The notes: generated by a model from the sequence alone, not told the origin. Positions 11,099 through 21,133 are shown, numbered from the stretch's first letter. The stretch: DNA of 64,000 bases from Nepenthes gracilis (GCA_033239525.1 BSYO01000010.1:8955379-9019378); one strand, 5' to 3'. Numbers and translations: made by a program.

Positions 11099-11550
11099 GT
11101 GCTGAGTAGTATCGGGATGGCGCATTTTGAGGCTCTATATGGAAGAAAATGGAGGTTGCCGATTCACTGGGAAGAAACTAGAGATAGAAGGATTTTGGGT
11201 CCGAAAATCGTAAAGAAAATGGCTGAGAAAATTAAACTGATCCATAGTAATTTGAGGATCGCTCAAAGTAGACAAAAAAGTTATGTAGATAGGAGGATAG
11301 AATTGAGCTTCAAGATAGGAGATTTTATTTTTCTGAAAGTCTCACCATCTAAGGGAACATTGCGGTTTAGAGTGAAGGGTAAACTCAAGTCGCGATTTAT
11401 TGGTCCTTTTGAGGTTATAGAAAATACTAAAAGCTGGACTTAGTCAAATTAACACTATCGGATTTTAAGAATCGATCAAAGAAGTACATCATTTGCGTGT
11501 TCCATGTATCTATGCTGGAAGAAAGTATATTGCCAACAATCCTACACAAA
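11099..11550 (+). pseudogene. Gypsy integrase C-terminal region
   Basis: The open piece 11099-11443 holds HFEALYGRKWRLPIHWEE, IAQSRQKSYVDRR, GDFIFLKVSPSKGTLRFRVK and RFIGPFEVIE. After a frameshift at about 11440 the VFHVSMLEE segment follows near 11498-11525. This is the stretch where a chromovirus would continue into a chromodomain; only blurred text remains. A second, shorter echo of the VKGKL...RFIGPFEVIENT segment sits at 11675-11730. Confidence 0.8.
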
Positions 11551-11829
11551 TAATTGAAAATAGATTAAAGATGAGAGAATTAAAGAGATCAACAAGGATT
11601 TATCCTACGCTATTATTTTTCCATAGAATGAGGATGAATTGAGCATCACAAATTCTCGATGCAAAGAGAAAGAGTAAAGTAAACTCAATTTGTCGATTTA
11701 TAAGGCTTTTGAGGTTATAGAAAATACGATAGATTCCTACAATAAAGTAAAGGTGCTCTTTGGAGAAAATGCTTCAAAGTAATTAAGTTTGGCATTGACA
11801 TAATTGAAGCCACTTGGGAATGGGATCTT
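11551..11829 (+). other. Gypsy-derived debris with an echo of the integrase end
   Basis: No gene. Text at 11675-11730 (AGTAAAGTAAACTCAA, TTTTGAGGTTATAGAAAATAC) repeats 11368-11430 with deletions, and GAAGCCACTTGGGA at 11809 repeats 10991 (GAAGGCACTTGGGA). It therefore belongs to the same set of collapsed partial copies seen at 5873-7060. Confidence 0.5.
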
Positions 11830-12360
11830 TATTAAAGAATTTTTTATTGCACATCATTTTAACAAATTGCCACATTTGAGGAGTTAAAATTTCATAAAAA
11901 AACTAATAATACACTATATCTTGAATCCATGATGTGGGTAAGTATTGAGCAGATCATTGTATCTTTCTCAGCACTGATAAAACGCTTCATTAGGCTTCTG
12001 AAAAAATCTCATGATTTATTTCTGTAAAGCTTGAGTCCAATGCGTGGGGAATTATTTTTTGGAAAATTCTTTTTGCATTTCCAACAATGTGGAAATTGAT
12101 TTTGGTTTAAGAAAATTTAATCACATTTTAGCTTTATCTTTAAGAGAAAATGGAAATAATTTTTGGCAAATTGCATCCTTAGAATAAGTATTGTCAACAA
12201 AGATCTCACAAATTTCTTCAAAGTCCTTTATATGTTGATAGAGATTTTTAGAATATATTCCATAAAATTGAGGTAATAATTGGATCATCCTGAATTTGAG
12301 ATTGAAATCTGCTGCTGTACATGTAACATAATACAAGATGAGATACTATGTTTTGTTGGA
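11830..12360 (-). pseudogene. TAT/Athila-type gag, partial
   Basis: The open piece 12121-12336 reads LLPQFYGIYSKNLYQHIKDF, then EEICEIFVDNTYSKDAICQK and LFPFSLKDKAKM, the central capsid segment of the retrotransposon gag family (PF03732). Below 12121 the frame continues with stops through KSIS-TLLEMQKEFSKK and PHHGF-like text, ending about 11830. Gag would form the virus-like particle. The same segment occurs at 61728-61843 on the plus strand. Confidence 0.8.
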
Positions 12361-12663
12361 GGTAAATAGTCACGAAGAGTCTAAAACTTATTTTCATGTG
12401 TCCGTGGAAGATTAGTATTAATACTATATTCTTCTATCATTTTTACTTTTTGCGACGTTAAACAAAACATTTTTTTTCTAACCTTTTTGTAAAAAGTTTT
12501 TTGTCAACATTTTAATTTCGTTGTTGCTTTTTTATTTGATTTTTCGTTAACATAAACCCCCTTTTATTTTTTAATCTAACGTTAACATTTTTTTTATTAC
12601 TTTTTAAAACTTTTTCTTTTAAGTGATAGATTTTGCAATTAGTAACGGTAGAAAAATGCAAAC

Positions 12664-12681
12664 TCTCTGACAATGGTGCTA
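12664..12681 (-). other. Primer binding site relic (tRNA-Asp type)
   Basis: The minus strand reads TAGCACCATTGTCAGAGA directly inside the LTR. The usual Athila/TAT primer site, complementary to the tRNA-Asp 3' end, is TGGCGCCGTTGCCGGGGA. All six differences are transitions (G to A or C to T), as expected from decay of methylated cytosines. The LTR end is six bases away at 12688. Confidence 0.65.
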
Positions 12682-12687
12682 AAAATT

Positions 12688-13307
12688 TGATTGAATTTCA
12701 ATAGGTATGATTCTATTTAACTTCACAAGTACACAAAAATTCGGTATAGTTTTCCGATATGTCGAGTATCGTATCCACACGGAGTCGATTTTTTACGTGA
12801 AACTAATTCCTTATATATTTTTTATCACAAAAAATTAAAATGTTGAATTGGTGAGCATCGGGATGACCGTAACAACTAGAATTAGGCCATAAAATTATTA
12901 TGAGATATAAAATCTTAAATAACAATGTTAGAAATCACTGAAAATTAAAACATTTTTGGCGGGCTGTATCGTCATGCAATCATAAAAACTAAAGTTTAAA
13001 AATATAAAAATAAAAGAATGACGGTAGCTTAATCATATAAAGCTTAGAATAAAAAAAGATAATAAGTAAAATGTGAGAACTAAATAGCAAAAATATAAAA
13101 TTATACGAGTGGTAATGGCTTAGCCATTTAAGACTTAGAAAATAAAATGAACGAAAATAAAATATAAAAAAATAAAATGATAAAAATATAAAATTGTTAG
13201 TTGTTAGATATTAGATGCTAGCTAGTTGTGAAGATTAGTCGTAACGTATTGATTTTCGCAACACAACGTAAAATTACAAAATTTTAATATCAATCCAAAA
13301 CTAAATC
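12688..13307 (-). repeat. LTR of gag-only TAT-type element, inner part
   Basis: Reverse-complement homologue of about 60480-61146 and of 63690-64000. It contains an internal tandem repeat of roughly 80-90 bp built on ATGGCTAA-CCAT-CCACT...AACTTT...ATTT...ACT motifs (visible at 13000-13200). It is interrupted at 13307/13308 by the copia insertion and resumes after 16902. Confidence 0.75.
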
Positions 13308-14610
13308 TGTTGGGGCAAAAAGCCGGTAGGATAGAATGATACAACGTCACACACAATAAAAAAGAAGAGGAAGAAGAAGCACACACAAGTTTATGTGAAA
13401 AACTCTTTATAAATCAAAGAAAAAAATTACGGGACACAAAATCTACAAGCAAGTCTACTATGTGAAAATTTGTTATAAAATTTTGAGATGGAGTGTCCAT
13501 CACACACCCGAGATGATAAAGAAAAACCTCACTAGAGTAACAAGAAACTCTCCTTTTCTTACTCTTTGTTTTTCTCTCTTCTTCCTCGTTGATGGTGCAC
13601 TCCTCTCCTTTCTTTTCACACTTGGGTTATTTTCACTGTTTACAGTATACATATATATATTGTCATTCCGTCGAATATTCCATTTCAGACAAAATCTGTC
13701 ACTACCAATAATATAAAGATGCTCTGTATAAACGGCACCTAGAGATCGTGCTGCATATCTTTTTGAGATCGCGCATACTTAGAAGATTTTCTGAGCTAAC
13801 ACCCATGGACCCCGCTAGATTCTATGATGGATGGTCAATTATCCATTGATTGACTTCTCTTCCAAGCCATTCCTCCATCAGAATCCTCAGGCGATTTCGT
13901 ACCGGTATCACTAACCGGTAAATTCTGCTTCTTCCCTTTGGCCTATTGGCCGTTCGCGCGCTCCGTTCGCATGCTCCGTCCGTACGCCCATTGGCAGTCT
14001 ATGCACTCCGCCAATGTACATCAAATCGGGCAAAAATGCCATTCCAACATTTTGCCGCAAACCAGGTAAGATGTGCAAAATTGCCATTTTGCCTAAACCT
14101 GGCAAAATGGCTCAAACCAGCAAGCCCCAATCACTTTTGGTAAACCTTCCAAAAATGGAAATCTTCTAATTTACCAAACCTTTTAAAAGTGAAAATCTTC
14201 CATTTTGCATGCCTTCTAAATGGCCATCCTGGTAAAATGGCAAACTTTTCATTTTGCTAACCTTCCATTTTGCCATCTTAGCAAAATAGCAAACCTGAAA
14301 ATTTAGCCAAACTTTCTATTTTGGCCTAACCTTGCTTCCTTGCACCTTCAACCCGCCGCCAGGTTTTCATTTGCCTTCTTGGCCGGTCGGCCATTTTGGT
14401 ACTAAAGAACTTCTGCAACCTTTCAGCTTCAGCCGGCCTTTAGTTTCAGCTGGTCAACTCCATTGACCGATAGACTTCTCCGGCTTTCCTTCCAACAAAT
14501 GTGCTTCGGCTTTCCTTCCAACAAATGTGCTCCGTCATTTGCTCTCCGAAAATCCTCCTCCGACAAACCAGTTTGTTGGATTACCCGTAAGGGAATGACC
14601 ATACCCAACA
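13308..14610 (-). repeat. 3' LTR of the copia gag-only element
   Basis: Pairs with 15483-16902 over its length, with many visible substitutions, so the insertion is not recent. A perfect hairpin with 11-bp arms sits at 14083-14111 (GCCATTTTGCC, 7-base loop, GGCAAAATGGC). A 26-bp exact tandem duplication occupies 14481-14532, with the second copy differing only at its last base. Both are absent or altered in the partner LTR. Confidence 0.9.
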
Positions 14611-14623
14611 AACTTTCCCTCAC
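14611..14623 (-). other. Polypurine tract of the copia gag-only element
   Basis: The minus strand reads GTGAGGGAAAGTT directly against the start of the 3' LTR (TGTTGGG). This is the expected place for the plus-strand primer and supports the minus orientation. Assignment rests on position and purine content. Confidence 0.6.
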
Positions 14624-14849
14624 GACCTTGTGGGGAACAACTTCGCCAGTACCCCGCAACCGTCATCGCCTACTTTCCAACAGTTTCCCCTTAACTGGAA
14701 CTCCGGCGTTAGCTTCCGCAAGTCTGAATGACACATTCCTTCACTTCACTGAACATAGAGTAATCGCACTCCCCTTCAACTCCTTTACTGTGGTCGTATC
14801 ATTTTTCCTTACAATCTACATTGGCAACTTCCTCCTACCACCTTGACCA

Positions 14850-15446
14850 ATGCCCCCCTTGTTCACCTTGGCACTTTCCTTAGTAACATAGACCTTCATC
14901 AAGTATCGTCCTAATCTCCTTAGCAACATAGACTTTCCCGAATAGCAACGTCGTGACAATATGATCGTACGAGGTCGGCAATGATGCCAGCAACACCAAT
15001 GCTTTATCTTCCTCGTTGATCTCCTCATTAAGGGCTAACATCTGTGTCACAAGCCAGTTGAACTCGTCCAAGTGTTTCTCAAAACTCCCTCATTCCGACA
15101 AATGTAAACTATAAAACTGCTTCTTTATATGCAGCCTGGTTGTCAAGGATTTGGACTTATACCAACTTTCTAACTTGTCTAAAACCTCCGCTGGGTCTGA
15201 CAGACTGAGGATTTCCTAGAGTCTGTTATCCACAAGACACAACTTAATCGTGCAGTTGGTAAGATCTCTCCTGTCTTGCCATTCCTCTTCCGACAGGTTC
15301 ATCTGCTTCTCATCCCTTTTTTGAAAAGCTTTTACCACCTTTTCCCGGGTTAAAATATTTCTCATCCTTTCTTGCTAAAGGATAAAATTATTTTGTCCAT
15401 TGAATTGCTCCAGACTGAATGGCACATTCTTTGCCGACGGCGTCAT
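14850..15446 (-). pseudogene. Copia-type gag (UBN2 family), with in-frame stops
   Basis: Translation from the ATG at 15446-15444 stays in one frame for about 190 codons and is interrupted only by stop codons (TAG near codons 24 and 77, TGA near 112, then TAA). The best part, 15071-14880, reads LDEFNWLVTQMLALNEEINE, EDKALVLLASLPTSYDHIVT and TLLFGK, the UBN2-type copia gag signature. A zinc knuckle is not clear. The stops fit single G-to-A changes in TGG or CAG codons. Gag would package the element's RNA. Confidence 0.85.
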
Positions 15447-15467
15447 TCAACCGACGGTTCACAACCT

Positions 15468-15480
15468 CTCTCTAATACCA
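15468..15480 (-). other. Primer binding site (initiator tRNA-Met type)
   Basis: The minus strand reads TGGTATTAGAGAG two bases inside the 5' LTR at 15483. The usual copia primer site complementary to initiator tRNA-Met is TGGTATCAGAGC. Position and match fix both family type and orientation. Confidence 0.85.
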
Positions 15481-15482
15481 TT

Positions 15483-16902
15483 TGTTGAAGCAAAAGGTCG
15501 GTTGAACAGAATGACATAACGTCATACATAGTGAAAGAGAAGAGGAAGAAGAAGTACACACAAGTTCATGTGAAAAATCCTTCACAAATTGAAGGAAAAA
15601 ATCACGGGATACAAAGTCGACAACAATCTGCTGCATGAAAATTGGTTACAAAATTTCGAGATGAAGTATCTGTCATACACCTGAGAATGATAAAGAAAAA
15701 CCTCACCAGAGTAACAGGAAACTCTTCTTTTCTCACTCTTTGTTTTTCTCTATTCTTCCTCCCTGATGGTGCACTCCTCTCATTTTTTTTCACACTTGGA
15801 TTATTTTCACTGTTTACAGTATGTATATATATTGTTATTTCGTCGAATATTTCATTTCAGATAAAATCTGCCCCTACTAACAATATAAAGATGCTCTACA
15901 TAAACGGCGCCCAGAGATTGTGTTGCATATCTTCTTAAGATCACGCATGCTCAGAAAATTTTATGAGCTGGCACCTATGGACCCAATGGATTCTTCTGAT
16001 GGACGGTCAATTATTTATTGACCGGCTTCTCTTTCATGCTATTCCTCCATCAGAATCCGTAGGTAATTTCATATTGGTATCACTGACCGGTAAATTTTGC
16101 TTCTTCCCTTTGGCCCATTGGCCGACCATGCGCTCCATCCGCGTGCTCCGTCCGCACGTCCATTAGCCGTCCGCGTGCTTTGCCATTGTGCATCAAACCA
16201 AGCAAAAATGCCATTCTGGCATTTTGCCACAAACCAGGCAAGATGTGTAGAGCTGCCATTTTGCTTAAACCTGGCAAAATGGCTCAAACTAGCAAGCCCC
16301 TATCACTTTTGACAAACCTTCCAAAAATGAAAACCTTTAAATTTGCCAAACCTTCCAAAAGTAAAAACCTTCAATTTTGCATACCTTCCAAATGGCAATC
16401 CTGGCAAAATGGCAAATCTTTCATTTTGCCATCTTAGTAAAATGGTAAACCTGAAAATCTGGCCAAACCTTCTATTTTGGCTAAACCTTGCTTCCTTGCA
16501 CCTTCAACCGGCTGCCAGCTTTTTATTTGCCTTCTTGGCCGGTCAACTTGTTGACTGGCCATTTTGGTCCCAAAGAACTTCCGCGGCTTTTTAGTTTCAG
16601 CCGGCCTTCAACTTCAATCGATCAACTCCGTTGACCGACAGACTTCTCCAGCTTTCCTTCCCGCAAGTGTGCACCGTCATTTGTTGACCGGCCATTTTGG
16701 TATTAAAGAACTTCCGCGGCCTTTCAGCTTTGGTTGGCATTCAACTTTAGCCGGCATTCAGCTTCGGCCGATCAACTCCGTTGACTGACGGACTTTTCTG
16801 ACTTTCCTTCCAGCAAATGTACTCCGTCATTTGCTCTCCGAAAATTCTCCGATAACGAACCAGTTTGTTAGATTACCTAAAAGGGAGTGACCAAATCTAA
16901 CA
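15483..16902 (-). repeat. 5' LTR of the copia gag-only element
   Basis: Longer than its partner because of a 133-bp imperfect tandem duplication: units begin GTTGAC-GGCCATTTTGG at 16550 and 16683. It also holds the counterpart of the hairpin at 16255-16283, with one arm mismatch. AT-rich TATATAT-type sequence near 15820-15835 may hold the promoter in minus orientation. Confidence 0.9.
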
Positions 16903-16907
16903 AAATT

Positions 16908-17650
16908 AACCAGTGAAAATAAAAGATGAATGACACGATATTGACTTTGAGCTAATTTGGTAATAAATTTTATATTAAATTAAGATTTGAAAGTACAAAA
17001 TAATAAACATAGATCAAAACTAATATACTAAAATATTAAATTTATGAAACCAAAAATATTAATACCATATATTAATCAAACCTTTCCCCATCCATTTTTT
17101 TCTCTCTTCCTGCCTGCGCAGTCTGCTCTGTATTTTTCTCCTTCCTCCCTCTTTTTCTTTCTTTCTCTCTCTCTCTCCTCTCTTTTTTCTTTCCTCTTCC
17201 CTCTTTCTTTTTCTCCTCTTCTGCTTCGCTGCTCCCCCTTTCTCCCTCTTTCCTTCCGCTCTCTCTCTCTCCTCCCTCTTTCTTTCCTCCTCCCTCTTTC
17301 TTTCGGCAGAACCATCGCCCGTGCTTCTTCCACCTTACAGCAAACCCGCCGCCATATTTCTCTCTCCTCACTCGTTACTCGGCAGACCACTCTTCGATCC
17401 GGCACGCTCCTCTTCAGCCGCGTTTGCTTCGCTTTTTATAGAGGAGAGAGGGGAGGCACAGTTCTTTGTTTCGCATGATTGCATTTTTCTTTCTTTCTTT
17501 TCTTTTCCTTTTTTTTTTTCAATTTTATGGGGATCTTTGCCGTTTTCTTCCCTCGTTTTCTCTCTCTTAATATATATATCGAAGATATACATATATTTTA
17601 ATTTTTTAAAAAATTGACTTTGTCCATTTTCTCGGCATTTATTCAATTGA
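16908..17650 (-). repeat. LTR of gag-only TAT-type element, outer part
   Basis: Continuation of the LTR beyond the copia insertion. Reverse complement of 16908-17060 matches 60385-60490 (ATTATTTTGTACTTTCAA and following text) and about 63590-63700. The region 17090-17520 is strongly pyrimidine-rich on the plus strand, hence purine-rich on the transcribed strand, and CpG-rich. In the two right-hand copies the matching place holds simple (GT)n or (GA)n repeats. The end at 17650 is approximate. Confidence 0.7.
17433..17440 (-). promoter_or_regulatory. TATA box of the TAT-type LTR
   Basis: The minus strand reads CTCTATAAAAAGCG here, followed by a GC-rich and then purine-rich stretch toward lower coordinates. 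Placement in the outer LTR and direction toward the primer site and gag fit the element's own promoter, with a start site expected near 17400. That start site is inference. Confidence 0.6.
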
Positions 17651-17944
17651 ATGAATAGATTGACAAAATAAATACTTCATATGATTCATTTGTATACTTT
17701 TATTTCAAAGATTATTTTTAAAAAATAAAAATTAAATAATTAAAAATATAACTTAATTATATAATTTAAATAAAAATTACTATAAAATTATAATAACAAA
17801 ATAAAAATAAAAATATAAAATTCAGTGTTTATCAAAATCGAACCCCCATTATGCAAAAAGGCTACAGGCTTGGAAGCACTTTTATCTCTATTAGTGGCTG
17901 CCTTGGGATTTGGATCTAACATGTATTATATTTTTGACAAACTC
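17651..17944. other. AT-rich spacer, no gene seen
   Basis: Mostly A/T with short runs. It separates the LTR from the pol fragment on its right. No coding or structural signal found. Confidence 0.4.
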
Positions 17945-19350
17945 TATAGTATCATACTTTATCATTGGCCAAAAGTATCTTTATCTCATAATTTTGAATG
18001 CTAAATTATTTCCTCTCATGTAATGAGTAGAATAATCTCGCATGTATAGTGTTTCTTCCTGGTTGCATTGACAATTTTTTTGTATAGTGTTCCTTCCACA
18101 ATTATATATCATCCGGTTGCGTTAGCAATTCCTTTTATATAGTATTTCTTCCACAATTATGTATCATCTAATTGCATTGGCAATTCCTTTTGTCTCTAAC
18201 TAGAGGTCTAGTAGTGTGCCATGCCGCAGGTAATCCAAGTAAGGGTTCATCCAAATGACCTTATTAATAATTTAGATAATATTCTTTTGTTCGACAATTT
18301 TGGTTGCTTAAGAATTTTTCTTATTTCACCACTATCACTACCATTTGTCTCAAGAGTAGCTATTTTTGAAAGATGATATAATCTCTAATTTTCTATTATG
18401 GAGATATAGATAAACTTGTATTTATTTAGATTTGTCAAAAGTGTTTGGACTTTGTATAAATATTTAGTAAGATCCTCATTACTCTCTTTATAGCTGCCTA
18501 AGGCTTGATTCACTATCAACTCAAGGTCGTTGTAAATCTTCAAGCTTTTAATTGAGTATCCTTTTTCTGATTTCAAACCGATTGTTAATACTTCGTATTT
18601 AGCTATGTTATATGTGGTCCGGGGGGGGGGGTGGTCTCAAATGTGATTGAATATTTCGATTTCCCTCCCTTTGACAATGTAAGAACTACCCTTGTGTCAC
18701 TGTTGATTTTGCAAGGTGTCCTATCTACATTGAGAGTCCAACATGGTAGCTATTTTAAGTTAGCCCGCTTTTGAATGGTTCGTTAGTCAACTTCAACAAA
18801 AGTATTTTTGATAATGAGATCTACCTAAATCTTGTCCCTCTAAGATGGGTAGGACTATAAATTCAATGCCAAATTCACATAATTTAATGAACAACTTAAT
18901 CAAGTGACTTGATACCTACGGCTGTTGCAATATCTCTCTTGTAGTTGATTTGTTAAGTTCATTATCTTGTGAGATTTGAAGTATGTTGAAACTTTTTTAC
19001 AGTGAATATTAGGGCTAATCATGCATTTGCCACTAGGGTGTGCTAGCTCTCTTCATCATATATGACTTTAATGATGTAGTAGATTTGACATTGTATTCTA
19101 AATTTCTCATTGATTAAGAAGACTATCAGATATAACCAGGATAAATTCTCTTCTTCCTTGGGTTGGGTCAGGAGGGTAGGGTGTCTAAGGTATTCCTTTA
19201 ATTCTTGAAGCCTTGTTAATATTTGTCCAATAAGTGAAACCCCTCTGTTTTACCCCTCCCGAGTGCGTCGAAGAATGGCAAGTATTTTTTTTATTGTGTT
19301 TACTATAAATTAGGATAAATATGACAATCTTCCAATCAATCATTGGATGT
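17945..19350 (-). pseudogene. TAT-type gypsy pol fragment (RT end, RNase H, second RNase H)
   Basis: On the minus strand from 19350: KYLPFFDALGRGKT (the RT to RNase H link), a decayed RNase H, LVKLFIKLCEFGIEF-like linker, then a second RNase H best seen at 18576-18385: SLKIYNDLELIVNQALGSYK followed by ESNEDLTKYLYKVQTLLTNL. A second RNase H after the first is typical of the TAT/Ogre lineage. An 11-base G run at 18621-18631 breaks the frame. Integrase is not seen. It lies just upstream of the TAT-type LTR in the same orientation. Confidence 0.7.
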
Positions 19351-19392
19351 CATTGATAGATTTTAATAATCATGAATTACATTTTCAAAAAA

Positions 19393-19617
19393 AATCGGTC
19401 TCTAATGCCAATTATGATACAATCATATCTGTGATTAATAGAACGATCAAGAGAAATTTACTAAATGAGGGGAATATTTGCATAAAGGGGAACCGAATTA
19501 GATGAAAGAAGAGGGTTGAGAGTGTAGAAAAGAGAAGACAACCACCAATAGAGGAATAATATATTCATTTCTTTATATATACTGCCGTGGCTTTAAATAT
19601 GCTACGAGCCTTGTACA
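19393..19617 (-). repeat. Short LTR-like sequence with tRNA-Met primer site (tentative)
   Basis: The minus strand reads TTGGCATTAGAGACCGAT at about 19393-19411, close to the copia primer site TGGTATCAGAGC. Next to it, 19415-19617 begins TGATACAA and ends TTGTACA with a TATATAAAG box on the minus strand near 19575-19585. This fits a ~200-bp copia-type LTR. No partner LTR and no copia coding sequence were found next to it. Confidence 0.4.
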
Positions 19618-20839
19618 ACTCATCTAACTAATTTTTCAACTAACCAAAGTTTTTGCTATCGTTTGTAACTACTTTAGTTAATTTGTTATTTATCCTCTCT
19701 TGTATGCTAACATTTGTTTTCTATAGCCTGTCCGCCGTTGCTACTTGGTTGGTGACAATTTCACAAGGAACTAGCAAAACTTTCTTCTTTAGAGTGGCCA
19801 AGTGTTCAAATAAGAAATTATTTAGAGGTGAAAAGAGCCTCTATAAAAGATAAAAAGAGGTTTTGCGAAATAGAAATAGTGGAAAGAAAATTGGCTTTGT
19901 TTGAAACTATATGAGTACAAATGCTTGAGTTACTATTCCTTTTAATTCATTTCCCATTTAGACTTTGCCTTCTCTCTCTCTTTTTATGCATTTGATTTGT
20001 TCCCCCCTTTTTTTTTTTTTTACTGTAAGGATGACAAATAACCAAGCAAAGATGAGAAAAAGTTGATATAGAATTGAAGAAGCTTATATATATTAGGAAA
20101 AGATGTTAAATTATAAATGTAGTGATGACTTGATCCGCCTCATGTTATGAACCAACACGGAGGAATGAAATGAGGTGGAAAGATACTAGAGAGTGAAGGT
20201 TACTATAAGAATTTTAATTTTTCTCATATTTTTTATATATCAACTTAAATAGCTTAAATTATAAAATAACTCCAAAATATTTTCATATGTTGTCATTTGC
20301 TTAGCCATTCAAATCATTTCCATATATATAAATAAACAATGGCCTGACTAATTTACAACTTACGAATACAATTCTTCATTCTCTCTTTAAAAATTGCAAT
20401 GAATTGTCACGTACAACTTTTTTTATAAAACTTTAATTACAAAAATAAAAGTTAAAATTAAAATTTCAATTCAATATTAGAATAAACAACCGTATTAAAA
20501 CTAAACAACGGGATCAAAATTTAATATTAAATTCCAAGCCCTACCGAATGGTGGACTCAACAGCCCACGCCCAGCATCCAGAGCTACACTGCAGCAAGCA
20601 CTACGCTGATGCATCTCTCCGCGGGCTAATCTGATCTTTATATTCACTGATATTGGCATATCATGTAGTATTAATTAGGTTACTGCCACGGAGGTTTAAG
20701 ATCTCAAAATATGCCTCAAAACCAAGCATGAGAAAATTAACTTTTGTATTTTCTCAGTTAATCGAATAGGCTTCTAGTCTATAGTAGTTTTGAAGGACAA
20801 GAACCTCAGTCCCTAAAAAAGCTGACTATTGCTGTGTGC
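19618..20839. other. Intergenic stretch, nothing recognised
   Basis: AT-rich, with poly-T near 20007-20022 and a somewhat GC-richer patch at 20550-20630. No coding sequence or repeat family recognised. It separates the retrotransposon block from the 3' end of FGT1. Confidence 0.4.
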
Positions 20840-21133
20840 AAAATAATACAAAGGGGCTTTTTACAAATATATAACGACAAAAAAAAAGTAAGGGGTATCC
20901 TATTTCTCAAAGATGAAGAAACATATCATCAGCAAATGTAATGGCACTGCACAAATGCCCCTTTTTTTTGCTTGTTGCAGCAAAGAATTTGGCTATCCTA
21001 TCTACAGCTCCTCAAAAGTGTCCCACAGAGTTTCAACTTGACAGGCTTTGTTTCGTCTTGCTAGGGACGGTAGCATTTGCCTGAGCTTTTGATCCATTGA
21101 TGTTTTGGATGGTATGGATGCCCGGCCATTTTC
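20840..21133 (-). other. FGT1: Probable FGT1 3' untranslated region
   Basis: The sequence directly follows the FGT1 stop codon on the minus strand. It holds TTTGTA-type elements near 20850-20870 (minus TTTGTAAAAA and TTTGTATTAT), typical of plant polyadenylation regions. There is no AATAAA. The cleavage site is not visible; the left limit is a guess. Confidence 0.4.

Larger units (their letters stand above)
5160..11550 (+). mobile_element. Ty3/gypsy retrotransposon, plus strand, heavily decayed
   Basis: From left to right: an LTR-like block (about 5160-5640), gag remnants, an aspartic protease with DSG, reverse transcriptase, RNase H, integrase zinc finger, integrase core and integrase C-terminal region. 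The order is that of Ty3/gypsy and the wording is chromovirus-like (Tekay/Del group). The 3' LTR was not found: beyond about 11830 a different, gag-only element starts on the other strand. The 5' part contains a collapsed partial copy of the same element (5873-7060). Confidence 0.8.
13308..16902 (-). mobile_element. Gag-only Ty1/copia LTR retrotransposon, complete, nested in the TAT-type LTR
   Basis: LTRs of 1303 bp (13308-14610) and 1420 bp (15483-16902) flank an 872-bp internal region. LTR ends are TGTTGGG...CCCAACA at the left and TGTTGAA...TCTAACA at the right. Flanking 5-mers are AAATC (13303-13307) and AAATT (16903-16907), a near-perfect target duplication. The primer binding site lies next to the right LTR and a purine tract next to the left LTR, so the element runs on the minus strand. 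The interior codes only for gag; protease, integrase, RT and RNase H are absent, as in the TR-GAG class of non-autonomous elements. Confidence 0.9.
11830..17650 (-). mobile_element. Gag-only LTR retrotransposon, TAT/Athila type, copy 1 (truncated, with nested copia element)
   Basis: On the minus strand: an LTR (17650 down to 12688, split by the copia element at 13308-16902), a primer binding site relic (12681-12664), then gag (about 12360 down to 11830). The LTR, primer site and gag all match the plus-strand copy that starts at 60181. No protease, RT or integrase follows gag; the element stops at the gypsy debris at 11830. The left LTR is absent, so this is a 5' fragment. The outer LTR end near 17650 is approximate. 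Confidence 0.75.

Noticed and set aside
17044..17478. 144-codon and antisense open frames rich in S, F, L or in R, E, K
   Set aside because: These are translations of a pyrimidine/purine-biased LTR tract; the bias itself removes stop codons.
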